Both the position numbers and the translations under genes were made by a program. Positions 1 to 8,156 of a stretch of DNA of 64,000 nt are shown here, one piece after another. The notes under the pieces were generated by a model that worked only from the letters and a program-made list of their open reading frames with translations, searched no databases and had not been told where the DNA came from. The stretch is from positions 1 through 64,000 of the forward strand of contig CAYZQI010000005.1 in assembly GCA_964480455.1 (NCBI GenBank), given 5' to 3'. Positions within the stretch are counted from its first letter, which is position 1; the number at the start of each line of letters is the position of its first letter. The stretch comes from JAABSX01 sp964480455. GTDB taxonomy: Bacteria > Bacteroidota > Bacteroidia > Cytophagales > Microscillaceae.

Positions 1-50
1 AGCGAATATACAAATCTTTTTTGATGAGGCTCAACCTAGCGAAACCTAAG

Positions 51-300
51 TTAAAAATAATAAAAAGTTTTATTCTGCAAGCGGCTTGTCTTTAAAATAT
101 CCTAAGGGTTTTAGAAACCCTTAGGATGTAAACTTCGATATTTTTATTTTGCACAGACTTAAAAATAATAAAAAGTTTTATCCTGCAAATGTCTTGTCTT
201 TACTATATCCTAAGGGTTTTAGAAATCCTTAGGATGTAAACTTCGATATTTTTATTTTGCACAGACTTAAAAATAGTAAAAAGTATTATATTGCAAACTA
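51..300. repeat. Tandem 108-bp repeat carrying REP-like hairpins
   Basis: Two near-identical 108-base units (51-158 and 159-266) are followed by a partial third unit (267 to about 300). Each full unit holds a hairpin with the arm CCTAAGGGTTT: 101-125 is a perfect 11-bp stem with a 3-base loop, and 209-233 has one G-T pair. The same core recurs at 980-1020 and 1122-1154, on the other side of the transposase gene. This is the layout expected of REP elements around a RAYT gene. The rest of 1-341 shows no gene. Confidence 0.8.
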
Positions 301-341
301 AAGTATATCAATAGCCGTCAGTAAACAATAAATCCAACTGT

Positions 342-962
342 ATGGGAAACAAGAGAGCACCTCTCGAGCCTGAAAAAATCTACCACTACTATCATCATGC
401 TATAGGGAATGATAATCTATTTTTTCAGCAGCGAAACTATGGTTACTTTTTAGAAAAATATGCTGAGCATCTGCACAATATTTTTGAGACTTACTGTTAT
501 TGCCTGTTACCCAATCACTTTCATTTTTTGGTCAAAGTGCGTACATTTTCAGAGCTAGAACAGCCCCTTATGCATCTGAATAAATCAAAAATGAGGCTTT
601 CGGATAAACTGGCGCACAAAGTAGGTACTTTTCAAAATGCTTATGCCAAAGCTATTTGCAAGCAAGAAAGCAGGAGAGGCTCACTTTTTATCCAGAGCTT
701 TGGAAGAAAAGAAGTAGCCACACCTAATTATCTCAACAATGTGGTGCATTATATTCACAAAAACGCCGTGCACCATAAAATTGTCAAAGACATAGACGAC
801 TGGCCACATACTTCTTATCATTCGTATTTGAGCAGCAAAAACAGTAAACTAAGTCGTGAAAAAATAATAGATGACTTCGGAAATCAGGCAGACTTTACGG
901 ATTATCACAAGAATATGCCCATTGACGAAAGTCTGGTGCTAGAGATGGAGGATTTTTTCTGA
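342..962 (+). CDS. REP-associated tyrosine transposase (IS200-like Y1 family)
   Basis: This 206-residue protein has the HUH-nuclease signature of the Y1 transposase family. The motif LPNHFHFLVKV lies near residues 57-67, and its two histidines would bind the catalytic metal. The downstream segment with VHYIHKNAVHHKI is typical of RAYT proteins, and the catalytic tyrosine is probably one of those in the stretch after residue 130. RAYTs are single-copy, host-adapted relatives of IS200 transposases that nick and move REP hairpins. Here the gene sits between hairpins sharing the core CCTAAGGGTTT, which are probably its substrates. The reading frame is intact. The start was chosen because it is the first ATG after the repeats. 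The function is inferred from the motif and setting; a domesticated role is possible. Confidence 0.85.
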   Translation: MGNKRAPLEPEKIYHYYHHAIGNDNLFFQQRNYGYFLEKYAEHLHNIFETYCYCLLPNHFHFLVKVRTFSELEQPLMHLNKSKMRLSDKLAHKVGTFQNAYAKAICKQESRRGSLFIQSFGRKEVATPNYLNNVVHYIHKNAVHHKIVKDIDDWPHTSYHSYLSSKNSKLSREKIIDDFGNQADFTDYHKNMPIDESLVLEMEDFF

Positions 963-979
963 GTTGGATTACATCTTGT

Positions 980-1020
980 TTAGACACCCTAAGGGTTTCC
1001 AAAACCCTTAGGGTGTCTAA
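980..1020. terminator. Perfect 19-bp-stem hairpin after the RAYT gene (REP-like)
   Basis: The arms 980-998 and 1002-1020 are perfect inverted repeats with a 3-base loop. The inner arm contains the REP core CCTAAGGGTTT. It lies 17 bases after the transposase stop codon and may end transcription in both directions. No long T-run follows, so it is primarily a REP-like element. Confidence 0.6.
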
Positions 1021-1121
1021 ATAACGTTTAATTTGCCAGACACTTTCTGGCAAATCGAAATATTTTCTAAGTCCCCTTGCTCAAAAAACAATAAAAATCC
1101 TTATTTTGCGGACAAGAACCT

Positions 1122-1154
1122 ACATCCTAAGGGTTTCTGAAACCCTTAGGGTGT
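1122..1154. repeat. REP-like hairpin upstream of the DUF1016 gene
   Basis: The arms 1122-1136 and 1140-1154 form a 15-bp stem with one G-T pair and a 3-base loop. The core CCTAAGGGTTT is shared with the hairpins at 101, 209 and 980. It lies in the 234-base gap before the nuclease gene at 1197. Confidence 0.7.
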
Positions 1155-1196
1155 TTACACAAATGACAAACTAACAATACAACCACTAAACAAAAA

Positions 1197-2276
1197 ATGA
1201 AATTTCAAGACCTACTAGAAAATATCACCCAGACGCACGCAGAACTGCAAGCAAAAGCCGTTCAGAGTGTCAATCAATCCCTCACCATTCAGAATTGGTG
1301 CATCGGTGCGTACATTGTTGAGTACGAACAAAATGGCAATGACCGAGCAAAATATGGTACTAAACTTTTCAGCACCTTAGCCCAAAACCTTAAAAAAATT
1401 AAGGGGTTACGAACTACGGAGCTGAAAAAGTGCAGAAAACTGTATTTGACTTATCCTCTATTCAACTTCGTTATTGGACAAAATATCCTGCTCGAGTCAA
1501 TTCGACAGACACTGTCTGTCGAATTGCTAAATGCTGAAAATCAGGAAGTTGATTTTGCAAAGTTACTTCTGCAAAGAGTTTCATTCTCTCACCTTGCAGT
1601 TTTGATGACCATAGAAAACCCCAAGCAACGCCGCTATTACGAAATGCTTACCCTCAAAACCACGCCTTCAGTGCGAGAGTTGGAAAGGCAAATCAATACG
1701 CTTTCTTATGAACGCTTGGGCTTGTCTGCAGATAAAGACCTTAGCTTTGAGAAAATCAGACAAGCCATCGCCGTACAAACTCCGCAAGAAGCCATCAAAG
1801 ATATGTATGTGTTTGAGTTTTTAGGGCTAGGTCCGCAGCAAAGCTTTGATGAAAAGGACTTAGAAAGTGCTTTGATTGTCCATTTACAAGATTTTATTTT
1901 GGAATTGGGCAATGGTTTTTGTTTTGAGGCAAGACAAAAACGTATTTTGATAGGAGAGGAGTATTTTTTCATAGACTTGGTTTTCTACCACCGGTTGCTC
2001 AAATGCCACGTATTGATAGAACTCAAAGTGGATAAAATGCAAACGGGACACATCGCCCAATTGCAAACTTACCTCAACTACTACCAAGCCGAAATAAAAG
2101 AAGAAAGCGACAATCCGCCGATTGGTATTTTGTTGGTTACGGACAAAAAAGAGGCTCTTGTGCGTTATGCAATGCCCACGCAAGGCAATGACCTTTTTAT
2201 CTCTAAATACAAAGTACAACTGCCTACCGAAGAAGAATTACAGAATTTTATTTTGAAGGAACTCAAAAAACAATAA
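1197..2276 (+). CDS. DUF1016 (YhcG-family) PDDEXK nuclease
   Basis: This 359-residue protein has the two-part layout of DUF1016/YhcG proteins. A helical N-terminal domain covers about 1-180, with the family-typical stretch GLRTTELKKCRKLYLTYP near 70-87 and SVRELERQI near 158-166. A C-terminal PD-(D/E)XK nuclease domain covers about 200-345, with candidate catalytic residues D260 (FFIDLVFYH) and E275-x-K277 (LIELK). YhcG proteins are widespread, often lie near restriction or defence genes, and are thought to act on DNA. A perfect 27-base palindrome (1499-1525) lies inside the coding region without breaking the frame. The gap to the next gene is 12 bases, so the two may be co-transcribed. The family call is strong; the biological role is not known from sequence. 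Confidence 0.9.
   Translation: MKFQDLLENITQTHAELQAKAVQSVNQSLTIQNWCIGAYIVEYEQNGNDRAKYGTKLFSTLAQNLKKIKGLRTTELKKCRKLYLTYPLFNFVIGQNILLESIRQTLSVELLNAENQEVDFAKLLLQRVSFSHLAVLMTIENPKQRRYYEMLTLKTTPSVRELERQINTLSYERLGLSADKDLSFEKIRQAIAVQTPQEAIKDMYVFEFLGLGPQQSFDEKDLESALIVHLQDFILELGNGFCFEARQKRILIGEEYFFIDLVFYHRLLKCHVLIELKVDKMQTGHIAQLQTYLNYYQAEIKEESDNPPIGILLVTDKKEALVRYAMPTQGNDLFISKYKVQLPTEEELQNFILKELKKQ
1499..1525. repeat. Perfect 13-bp inverted repeat inside the DUF1016 gene
   Basis: The arms 1499-1511 and 1513-1525 are exact reverse complements around a single base. The sequence encodes residues near SIRQTLSVEL. It might be a chance product of codon choice or a structured site in DNA or mRNA. Confidence 0.5.
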
Positions 2277-2288
2277 AAACGTTATGTT

Positions 2289-2903
2289 GTGCAAATAAAA
2301 AATACATGTATGGGGTATAGCAATTACAAAAAAATAGAACAAGTAACCAAAAAATTTGGGCTTTTGGCACGTAGGACTGATTTATTTGAAAATATCGAGT
2401 CAGTGGAGGTAAGCGATTGGTTATTACAAAGTTTGCGTATTGCAGAGGTTTTCCCGCTTCGCAACGAAAAAGCAAAATCGGAGCGGATAGTTTCCCCCAT
2501 TTTGTTGGAGATTGCTCAACATTTTCAAGAAAATGTTACCTTATTTTCAGGAGAAGAATTATCGGTTGATAGCGAAAAAGACTTAGCGGGAGAATGTGAT
2601 TTTTTTCTTACGCTTGTGGGTCAGAGTGCGTATTTAGAAAGTCCTATCATTTCGTTAGTGGAAGCAAAAGATGAGGATATGGATTACGGCATAGCACAAT
2701 GTGCCGCACAACTTTATGGGGCAAAACTATTCAATGAAATGGAAGGAAAAAACTTTCCTATTTTGTATGGCTGTGCTACTGATGGCTTAGAATGGAAGTT
2801 TTTGCGTTTTGAGCATAATGTTTTTTATATTGACAAAAAAACTTATACAGACGTAAAACAGGTTGTAGGTGTTTTTCATTTTATTATTCAAAGTTATTTG
2901 TAA
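2289..2903 (+). CDS. Unknown protein with PDDEXK-like residues, paralogue of the 33.3 kb gene
   Basis: I do not recognise a named family. The 204-residue protein aligns along most of its length with the protein at 33262-34029. Shared positions are DWL.QS near 36-41, LRNEK.(K/R)SE near 51-59, SPIL near 63-66, FSGE near 79-82, a conserved D and a G-E-x-DF block near 90-98, and VEAK near 119-122. The spaced acidic residues followed by E-A-K fit a PD-(D/E)XK nuclease fold, but this is inference. The start could be GTG 2289 or ATG 2310; ATG 2310 gives an N-terminus matching the aligned core better. It follows the DUF1016 nuclease by 12 bases, suggesting a joint accessory or defence role. There are no membrane segments or signal peptide. 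Confidence 0.7.
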   Translation: MQIKNTCMGYSNYKKIEQVTKKFGLLARRTDLFENIESVEVSDWLLQSLRIAEVFPLRNEKAKSERIVSPILLEIAQHFQENVTLFSGEELSVDSEKDLAGECDFFLTLVGQSAYLESPIISLVEAKDEDMDYGIAQCAAQLYGAKLFNEMEGKNFPILYGCATDGLEWKFLRFEHNVFYIDKKTYTDVKQVVGVFHFIIQSYL

Positions 2904-3049
2904 GTAAACAAATACTTGATTTAGAAAAATATTCGCTCTTGTCTTTGAGGAAACAGACAAGGACTGGGAAAAATTACAAACCCTCAAAAAGCAATAAAAA
3001 ATGAAACCACAACAAATATTTGACTTAGAAAAACACTTGGGTTTTTCCT
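2904..3049 (+). pseudogene. Degenerate coding remnants before the Roc-COR gene
   Basis: Two short related segments occur here, near 2907-2934 and 3012-3039, matching at about 23 of 28 bases. In different frames they read like pieces of the same protein start: QILDLEKY and QQIFDLEKHLGFSF. A third frame near 2932-2998 gives the protein-like run FEETDKDWEKLQTLKKQ, then a stop. ATG 3001 opens a short frame that ends soon after 3076. The likely explanation is a partly deleted, partly duplicated and frameshifted 5' end of the following gene or of a lost neighbour. Confidence 0.45.
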
Positions 3050-4528
3050 TTGGAAAACGAGTTAGAAAGAACAGAGTTTAGAGCAAATATCTGGGATTTT
3101 GCAGGGCAAAAAGAAAACTACAATACACATCAGTTCTTTTTGGCAAAAAACTCCTTGAATCTTTTTGTGTGGGAAACTCGCAAAGGTGAGCAAGAATCTA
3201 AATTTGAGTATTGGCTCAGTATTGTTTCTTTGCTTTCGGAAAATGCCCCTATTTTGGTAGTACAAAATAAGATAGATGTCTATGAAAGCGAAGTCAATCA
3301 GAAAGATTGGAAAGCCAAATTTCCGCATATCATAGATTTTTATAAAACTTCTTGCAAAACGGGGCAGGGCATTGACGAGCTACGCAAAGTCATTCAAATT
3401 AAGCTCAAAGAACTGCCCAATACCAAAGCAAAATGGAATCCCGACCGCTTCAAAATCCGTGAGATTTTAGAAAATCACCAAGAAGAATACCTCGAACTCA
3501 AAGAATACCTCAAAATCTGCACGGACAATAGCTTGAGCAAAGAAGAGGCTTTTTTTCTAAGCGACCAACTACACGAATTGGGTATTATCTTACATTTTTC
3601 CAAAGATACTTCCCTCAAAAATACCGTAGTGCTTAAATCTGAATGGGCAATAGATGCTGCTTATTGCCTGATTGACACCAAAAAAGTCAAGGCAGGGCGT
3701 TTTGATAAGCAAAACTTAGACGAGATATGGGACAATGAACGCTTTGAGTTCAAGCATGATTTTTTGTTGGAATTGATGAAAAAATTTGAACTCATCTTTC
3801 AGTTCCAAGAAAGCGATACCTATATCGTACCTGATGGTTTGCCCATAGAACTCTCAGAAGAAGTAGAGCGTTTTACACCACAAAATACAGAAAAAAACTT
3901 GCGCTTTGAGTATCATTACGACTTTATGCCCAAAGGCATTTTAAGCCGTTTGATTTGTCGCTTGCATCACCACATCAAAAAAGATTGGTTCTGGCGTTAT
4001 GGAGTAATTTTAGAATATGAGCAACACACAGAAGCTCGCATCATATTAAACGAGGTAGAATCACAAATCAAAATAGAACTTTGGGGTAGAAATCCCGAAG
4101 GGCTATTATTACTTATCCGTTCACACATTGATTACATTCACAAGACTTTGAAAAATCCACCTTTGAAGGAAAAAGTACCTTGTGTTTGTGCATTGTGCAA
4201 AACCAGTGCAAAGCCTTATTTGCATGATTATCAGACCTTGCTGAAATTCCAAGAAAAAGGCAAGACAACAAGAGAATGTGCCGAAAGTACAGATGACGTA
4301 GAAATAGCTGTCTTGTTGCAAGGGATTGTAAAAGTGAGTAGCTTGAGCAAAGAATACTTGATTGATTTAATAGACCGTGGGGATATTTACGAGTTTTACA
4401 ATGCGCTAGAAAAAACAAGATTTGGTGGATACGAAGTAAACAATCTCAAAAAACGTTTCATTCATGATGGAGGGGATTTCAAATATGCAGAACAGCTAAA
4501 AGTTTGGGTAGGTCAGCATTTTAATTGA
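3050..4528 (+). CDS. Roc-COR (ROCO-family) GTPase, 5'-truncated
   Basis: The 492-residue frame starts inside a Roc GTPase domain. The G3 motif WDFAGQ (about 15-20) and G4 motif QNKID (about 72-76) are present, but the P-loop and switch I are absent, as are the leucine-rich repeats usual in bacterial ROCO proteins. A COR region follows (about 140-350), then a cysteine-containing tail (CVCALCKT). The only in-frame start is TTG 3050, with a stop at 3026 in the same frame. A protein lacking the P-loop should not bind GTP normally. This is probably a decaying gene, although 492 intact codons suggest recent truncation or a retained scaffold function. Disrupted coding remnants lie directly upstream. 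Confidence 0.75.
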   Translation: MENELERTEFRANIWDFAGQKENYNTHQFFLAKNSLNLFVWETRKGEQESKFEYWLSIVSLLSENAPILVVQNKIDVYESEVNQKDWKAKFPHIIDFYKTSCKTGQGIDELRKVIQIKLKELPNTKAKWNPDRFKIREILENHQEEYLELKEYLKICTDNSLSKEEAFFLSDQLHELGIILHFSKDTSLKNTVVLKSEWAIDAAYCLIDTKKVKAGRFDKQNLDEIWDNERFEFKHDFLLELMKKFELIFQFQESDTYIVPDGLPIELSEEVERFTPQNTEKNLRFEYHYDFMPKGILSRLICRLHHHIKKDWFWRYGVILEYEQHTEARIILNEVESQIKIELWGRNPEGLLLLIRSHIDYIHKTLKNPPLKEKVPCVCALCKTSAKPYLHDYQTLLKFQEKGKTTRECAESTDDVEIAVLLQGIVKVSSLSKEYLIDLIDRGDIYEFYNALEKTRFGGYEVNNLKKRFIHDGGDFKYAEQLKVWVGQHFN

Positions 4529-4682
4529 TGTGCTTGCCAAAGGCGCAGGCATAGAAACAGGCTTCAATTTTGAGAGTTTCGGGGTTGAGTAGATAAGAAA
4601 TACTATTGTGGGCTTTTATGGAAGTCAGAGAACTGTAATTTTCTTTTGATAGTTTTTAGATAAGACTACAGCACAAATGGGA

Positions 4683-4706
4683 GAGGGGTACTCATAAATA
4701 CCCCTC
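4683..4706. terminator. Hairpin between the ROCO gene and the end of the glucan locus
   Basis: GAGGGGTA (4683-4690) pairs perfectly with TACCCCTC (4699-4706) across an 8-base loop. It lies between two convergent genes, so it could stop transcription from both. Neither side has a T-run, so intrinsic termination is uncertain. The rest of the 233-base gap shows no gene. Confidence 0.4.
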
Positions 4707-4761
4707 CTGCAAATCCTGAAATCTTGTCTATCCACCCTTCTTAGTCAAGTTCCAAAGTTGC

Positions 4762-5649
4762 TTAAAACTTCAACTCCTCATTTTTATCCCAGATACCCCA
4801 GTAAGCACCTACATCACCCTCAGCACCTACCTTCCAAGCCTCATCAAAAGAAGAGAAATAGAAAATCTCAATGTTTTCTTGCTTGTACCATTGCTGCGTA
4901 TTGATAAAGTACTTCATAAAGTTCTCTTCCGAGGGCGTTGCACCTTGCAGGCTAGTGCCTTGACTGGGCCAGCCCGTTTCGGTGATGATGACCTTCTTGC
5001 CATTGCCAGCACGGAGAGCTTGGTGGTACATGTCTTTCATATAAGGCAGCGAATAATCGCAATGACAGCCCTCCCAGAAAGGGTAACAGTTAGAAAGAAT
5101 CACATCACAAGCCTCCGTAATACGTGGGCGGTGTGCAAACTCATAGTAAGCATCTACATAGCCTACTGGTACATTGCTAGGTAGGGCATTTTTCACATGG
5201 TGGATAAACTCAAGTAGCTCATCTTCGGTTAGGTCTTTTCGGTACATCACCTCATTGCCTACGGCCGCAATATCCACATAGCCCTCCTTTGCCAACTCAA
5301 TCAGTCCAGCAGTTTCGCGCTGATTGATTTCGTCATCTTTGCCCAGCCAAGCCCCTACCAAGGTTTTGAGTCCCATCTCTTTGGCAATTTTAGGGATAAA
5401 TTCATTGCCTTCTGTGCAAGAGAAAGAACGCACCCATTGCGTGTAAGGCTTGATAATTGCCATGCGCCTTCTTACTTGTTCTTCTGAGATGATGTCGCCT
5501 GGCTTTTGCCCGTCTTCATAAAGGCTAAAGCACAAACCATGCACACCCGCCGCGAGTGTTTCATTGTAAAGGTCTAAGAGTGCCTTTTCGCTTAAATTGT
5601 CTTGGTGAACCCCCGTAAGGTTCATCACTTTTGCATTTCTAAATGACAT
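4762..5649 (-). CDS. GH17 beta-1,3-glucan-active enzyme, cytoplasmic
   Basis: This 295-residue protein is a single GH17 (beta/alpha)8 domain. The general acid is E133 in AAVGNEV and the nucleophile is E224 in ITETGWPS, both in canonical contexts. No signal peptide is present, so it should act in the cytoplasm on imported beta-1,3-gluco-oligosaccharides, by hydrolysis or transglycosylation; sequence alone does not decide. It is closely related to the GH17 domain fused to the transporter next upstream: the two share PYTQWVRSFSCTEGNEFIP and the FSSFDEAWK ending. It is the last gene of the minus-strand glucan locus, and a G/C-rich repeat fills the 53-base gap before it. A duplication of the fused domain, or its precursor, is the simplest origin. 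Confidence 0.92.
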   Translation of the reverse strand: MSFRNAKVMNLTGVHQDNLSEKALLDLYNETLAAGVHGLCFSLYEDGQKPGDIISEEQVRRRMAIIKPYTQWVRSFSCTEGNEFIPKIAKEMGLKTLVGAWLGKDDEINQRETAGLIELAKEGYVDIAAVGNEVMYRKDLTEDELLEFIHHVKNALPSNVPVGYVDAYYEFAHRPRITEACDVILSNCYPFWEGCHCDYSLPYMKDMYHQALRAGNGKKVIITETGWPSQGTSLQGATPSEENFMKYFINTQQWYKQENIEIFYFSSFDEAWKVGAEGDVGAYWGIWDKNEELKF

Positions 5650-5673
5650 AAAGATTAGTAGTTAGTTATTAAT

Positions 5674-5776
5674 CAGCCCCTGACCCCCAGAGGGGGAACT
5701 TTTTAGCCCACCTTCCCCTGAGGGGAAGATTGGGGTGAAGTCAAAGACTCTCCCCTCGGGGGTTGGGGGGCTTTGT
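5674..5776. repeat. G/C-rich palindromic repeat, copy A
   Basis: A cluster of short palindromes built from C-runs and G-runs (such as CCCCCAGAGGGGG and CCCCTCGGGGG) fills the gap between the two GH17 genes. It also supplies the last codons of the upstream MFS-GH17 gene. Related copies lie near 9789, 13492, 14760 and 16590. Confidence 0.75.
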
Positions 5777-8123
5777 ATTTCAATTGTTCATTTTTATCCC
5801 AGATACCCCATCGTTGCCCGATGTCTCCTTCGTGGTGTACTTTCCAAGCCTCATCAAAAGAAGAGAAGTAAAATAACGGTACATTATGTTTTTTACTCCA
5901 CTTGTTGAGGTCAATGAAATATTGCATGACATTGGCTCTTGAAGGAACTGCCTGATGAACGGGGTTGCCTTGGCTGGGCCAACCTGTCTCTGTTATGATT
6001 ACTTGCTTTCCTTTGGCAGCTTTCTCTACAAAAGCATACATTCTTTGTAAATAAGTACTGGCTTCCTTGATGTCGTATCCTTCCCAGAAAGGGTAGCAGT
6101 TGGCAAGCACTACATCACAGATTTCTACCAGTTCGGGGTATTTATCAAATTGATAATAAGTATCCACACAGCCTATTGGGAGGTCGGGAAGGGCTGTCTT
6201 TACATTTTTAATGTAAGCGATTAGCTCTTCTATAGGGAGTTCGCCTCTTAGCAAGACCTCATTACCTACGGCGGCAATATCAACGTGGCCAGCTTGGGCG
6301 AGTTCTATTAAGTTATTGATTTCCAGTTCATTGTTAGCCTTGTCGTTGCTAATCCAAGCTCCTGCCAAGGTCTTTAGCCCTTGCTTTTTGGCTACTATGG
6401 GAATGAACTCATTGCCCTCGGTACAAGAAAAGGAGCGTACCCACTGAGTGTAGGGCTGAATGACTTGCATACGCTGGCGAATTTGCATTTCGCTTAGTAT
6501 ATCTCCAATGATTTGGTGCTCTAGATAAGGGCTAAAACAGAAGCCATGCACTTGGCTGTTCAATGATTGTATAAAGAGGCTTCGTATTTCTTCTTTACTT
6601 TTTTGAGAGAAATCTGTGCTTACGGAACTGTCAAAGGCTAATACGGCACTCTCTAATAAATCCAGTTTAATGCCTTTGTAATAAGATGAGCCTGTTGGTT
6701 TGGCTTTTCGCCTTACCAATTCGGCACTTACCTCTCTGGCGCGTGCCTCATCTACATCATAATTCCACATTACTGTAATGGCTATGAGTGTACCTAGGAT
6801 AGGTACACCAGAATAAAATGCCCTTAGACCTATGAGTGTGGCCTCGCTTTGTGGGCTGATGTCTGCATTAAACCCTACTACATCAAGGATAATACCGCTC
6901 AAAGCACCTGCTATGGCAAGCCCAAACTTGACCATCCACCAATAAATTGCCCCAAAAACACCTTCTCGGCGTTTACCACTTTGCAGCTCGTCTAGGTCTA
7001 TCACATCAGAGGTCATAGACATCATAAGGGTAAACAAACTTCCAATTCCAAAAGAAAAAAAAGGCAAAGCAAAAATAAACATATAAGGCTTGCCTGGTAT
7101 GAACAAAAACCACAAAAGAATGTAGCCAATGATGGAGATACCCTGTGAGAGCAAAAAGGCATTCTTCTTGCCCATGCTTTTTGACATTTTGGCCACAATT
7201 GGGATAACAATAAAGGTAGTTACTACTGCCCCAAGGCTACCAAATAGGGGTGTCCAAATGCCCGCAGCCTCGGCATCTCCACGAAAGAGGTAATGCACCA
7301 CGATAAAGAAGGAGAAAGCAGCTACTGTATTGAAGGCATTGAAGATGAAGAAAGTAGAAATACATAATTTTCTGAAAGGAGCAGACTGAAAAGCCTCTTT
7401 AAAGCCTGCCAAGATTTCTTTCAAACTGCCGCCAATGTTGCTGATGGTCAGTGGAGAGTAGTTCTCATTGAGTGTAGATTCACTTTTGATAAAAAAAGCT
7501 GGAATCATAGCACAAAGCATACAAGGAATCCCTACCCAAAATGCCAACTGCCTAGTAGCTGCCTCTGCGGTAGGAAACCAAGCAGGGTCATACATAATCA
7601 CCCAAAACCAAGGTGCAATTACCCAAGCCCATTGCCCTATCCACTGAGAAACCGCCATAATATTGGTGCGCTCATGGAAATCATCACTCATTTCGTAGCC
7701 CATGGCTACATAAGGTACACTAAAAATGGTTAGCCCCAAATAAAACACAAAAGACCAAAGTAAGAAGTAGATAAAATTAAACTGAACACCATCTTCCTTA
7801 TAGAGCTGCCACATGATGATAAAAGAAATACCCATAATGATTGCTCCTATGAAAACATATTGCCGCCTACGGCCCCACCTCGATTTTGTATTATCTGAAA
7901 TAAAGCCCATAATGGGATCTGTGATAGAATCAAAAACCCTAGGTAAAAAATAAATAATCCCCAGCATCCAGCCTGGAAAGCCAAGATTTTGGATTAATAC
8001 CACCATAAATATACCTAGTATGGCAGGGAACATTTGGTTTGCCAACATTCCCATACCAAATGCGATTTTTTGCCCAAAAGGTACTTGGCTGTGCGTAGTG
8101 AGGGTAGCAGTTTCTGTCTTCAT
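5703..8123 (-). CDS. MFS (GPH-type) sugar transporter fused to a GH17 domain
   Basis: Residues 1 to about 470 form a 12-segment glycoside-pentoside-hexuronide:cation symporter of the MelB/GPH type. Features are DSITDPIMGF near 65-74, the cytoplasmic loop KSRWGRRRQ at 80-88, and DLDELQSGKRREGVFG near 376-391. A linker (about 460-505) leads to a complete GH17 domain (about 505-783) with E622 in AAVGNEV and E712 in ITETGWPS. Since GPH carriers have a cytoplasmic C-terminus, the enzyme should face the cytoplasm and act on oligosaccharides as they enter. The final ~23 residues (APQPPRGESLTSPQ...) are translated from a G/C-rich repeat, so the original stop has been displaced. Upstream is GH30 at 33 bases; downstream is the free GH17. 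Both halves are intact. Confidence 0.92.
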   Translation of the reverse strand: MKTETATLTTHSQVPFGQKIAFGMGMLANQMFPAILGIFMVVLIQNLGFPGWMLGIIYFLPRVFDSITDPIMGFISDNTKSRWGRRRQYVFIGAIIMGISFIIMWQLYKEDGVQFNFIYFLLWSFVFYLGLTIFSVPYVAMGYEMSDDFHERTNIMAVSQWIGQWAWVIAPWFWVIMYDPAWFPTAEAATRQLAFWVGIPCMLCAMIPAFFIKSESTLNENYSPLTISNIGGSLKEILAGFKEAFQSAPFRKLCISTFFIFNAFNTVAAFSFFIVVHYLFRGDAEAAGIWTPLFGSLGAVVTTFIVIPIVAKMSKSMGKKNAFLLSQGISIIGYILLWFLFIPGKPYMFIFALPFFSFGIGSLFTLMMSMTSDVIDLDELQSGKRREGVFGAIYWWMVKFGLAIAGALSGIILDVVGFNADISPQSEATLIGLRAFYSGVPILGTLIAITVMWNYDVDEARAREVSAELVRRKAKPTGSSYYKGIKLDLLESAVLAFDSSVSTDFSQKSKEEIRSLFIQSLNSQVHGFCFSPYLEHQIIGDILSEMQIRQRMQVIQPYTQWVRSFSCTEGNEFIPIVAKKQGLKTLAGAWISNDKANNELEINNLIELAQAGHVDIAAVGNEVLLRGELPIEELIAYIKNVKTALPDLPIGCVDTYYQFDKYPELVEICDVVLANCYPFWEGYDIKEASTYLQRMYAFVEKAAKGKQVIITETGWPSQGNPVHQAVPSRANVMQYFIDLNKWSKKHNVPLFYFSSFDEAWKVHHEGDIGQRWGIWDKNEQLKYKAPQPPRGESLTSPQSSPQGKVG

Positions 8124-8156
8124 AATTTGTGAGGTATTTTAAAGTTTATACATAAA

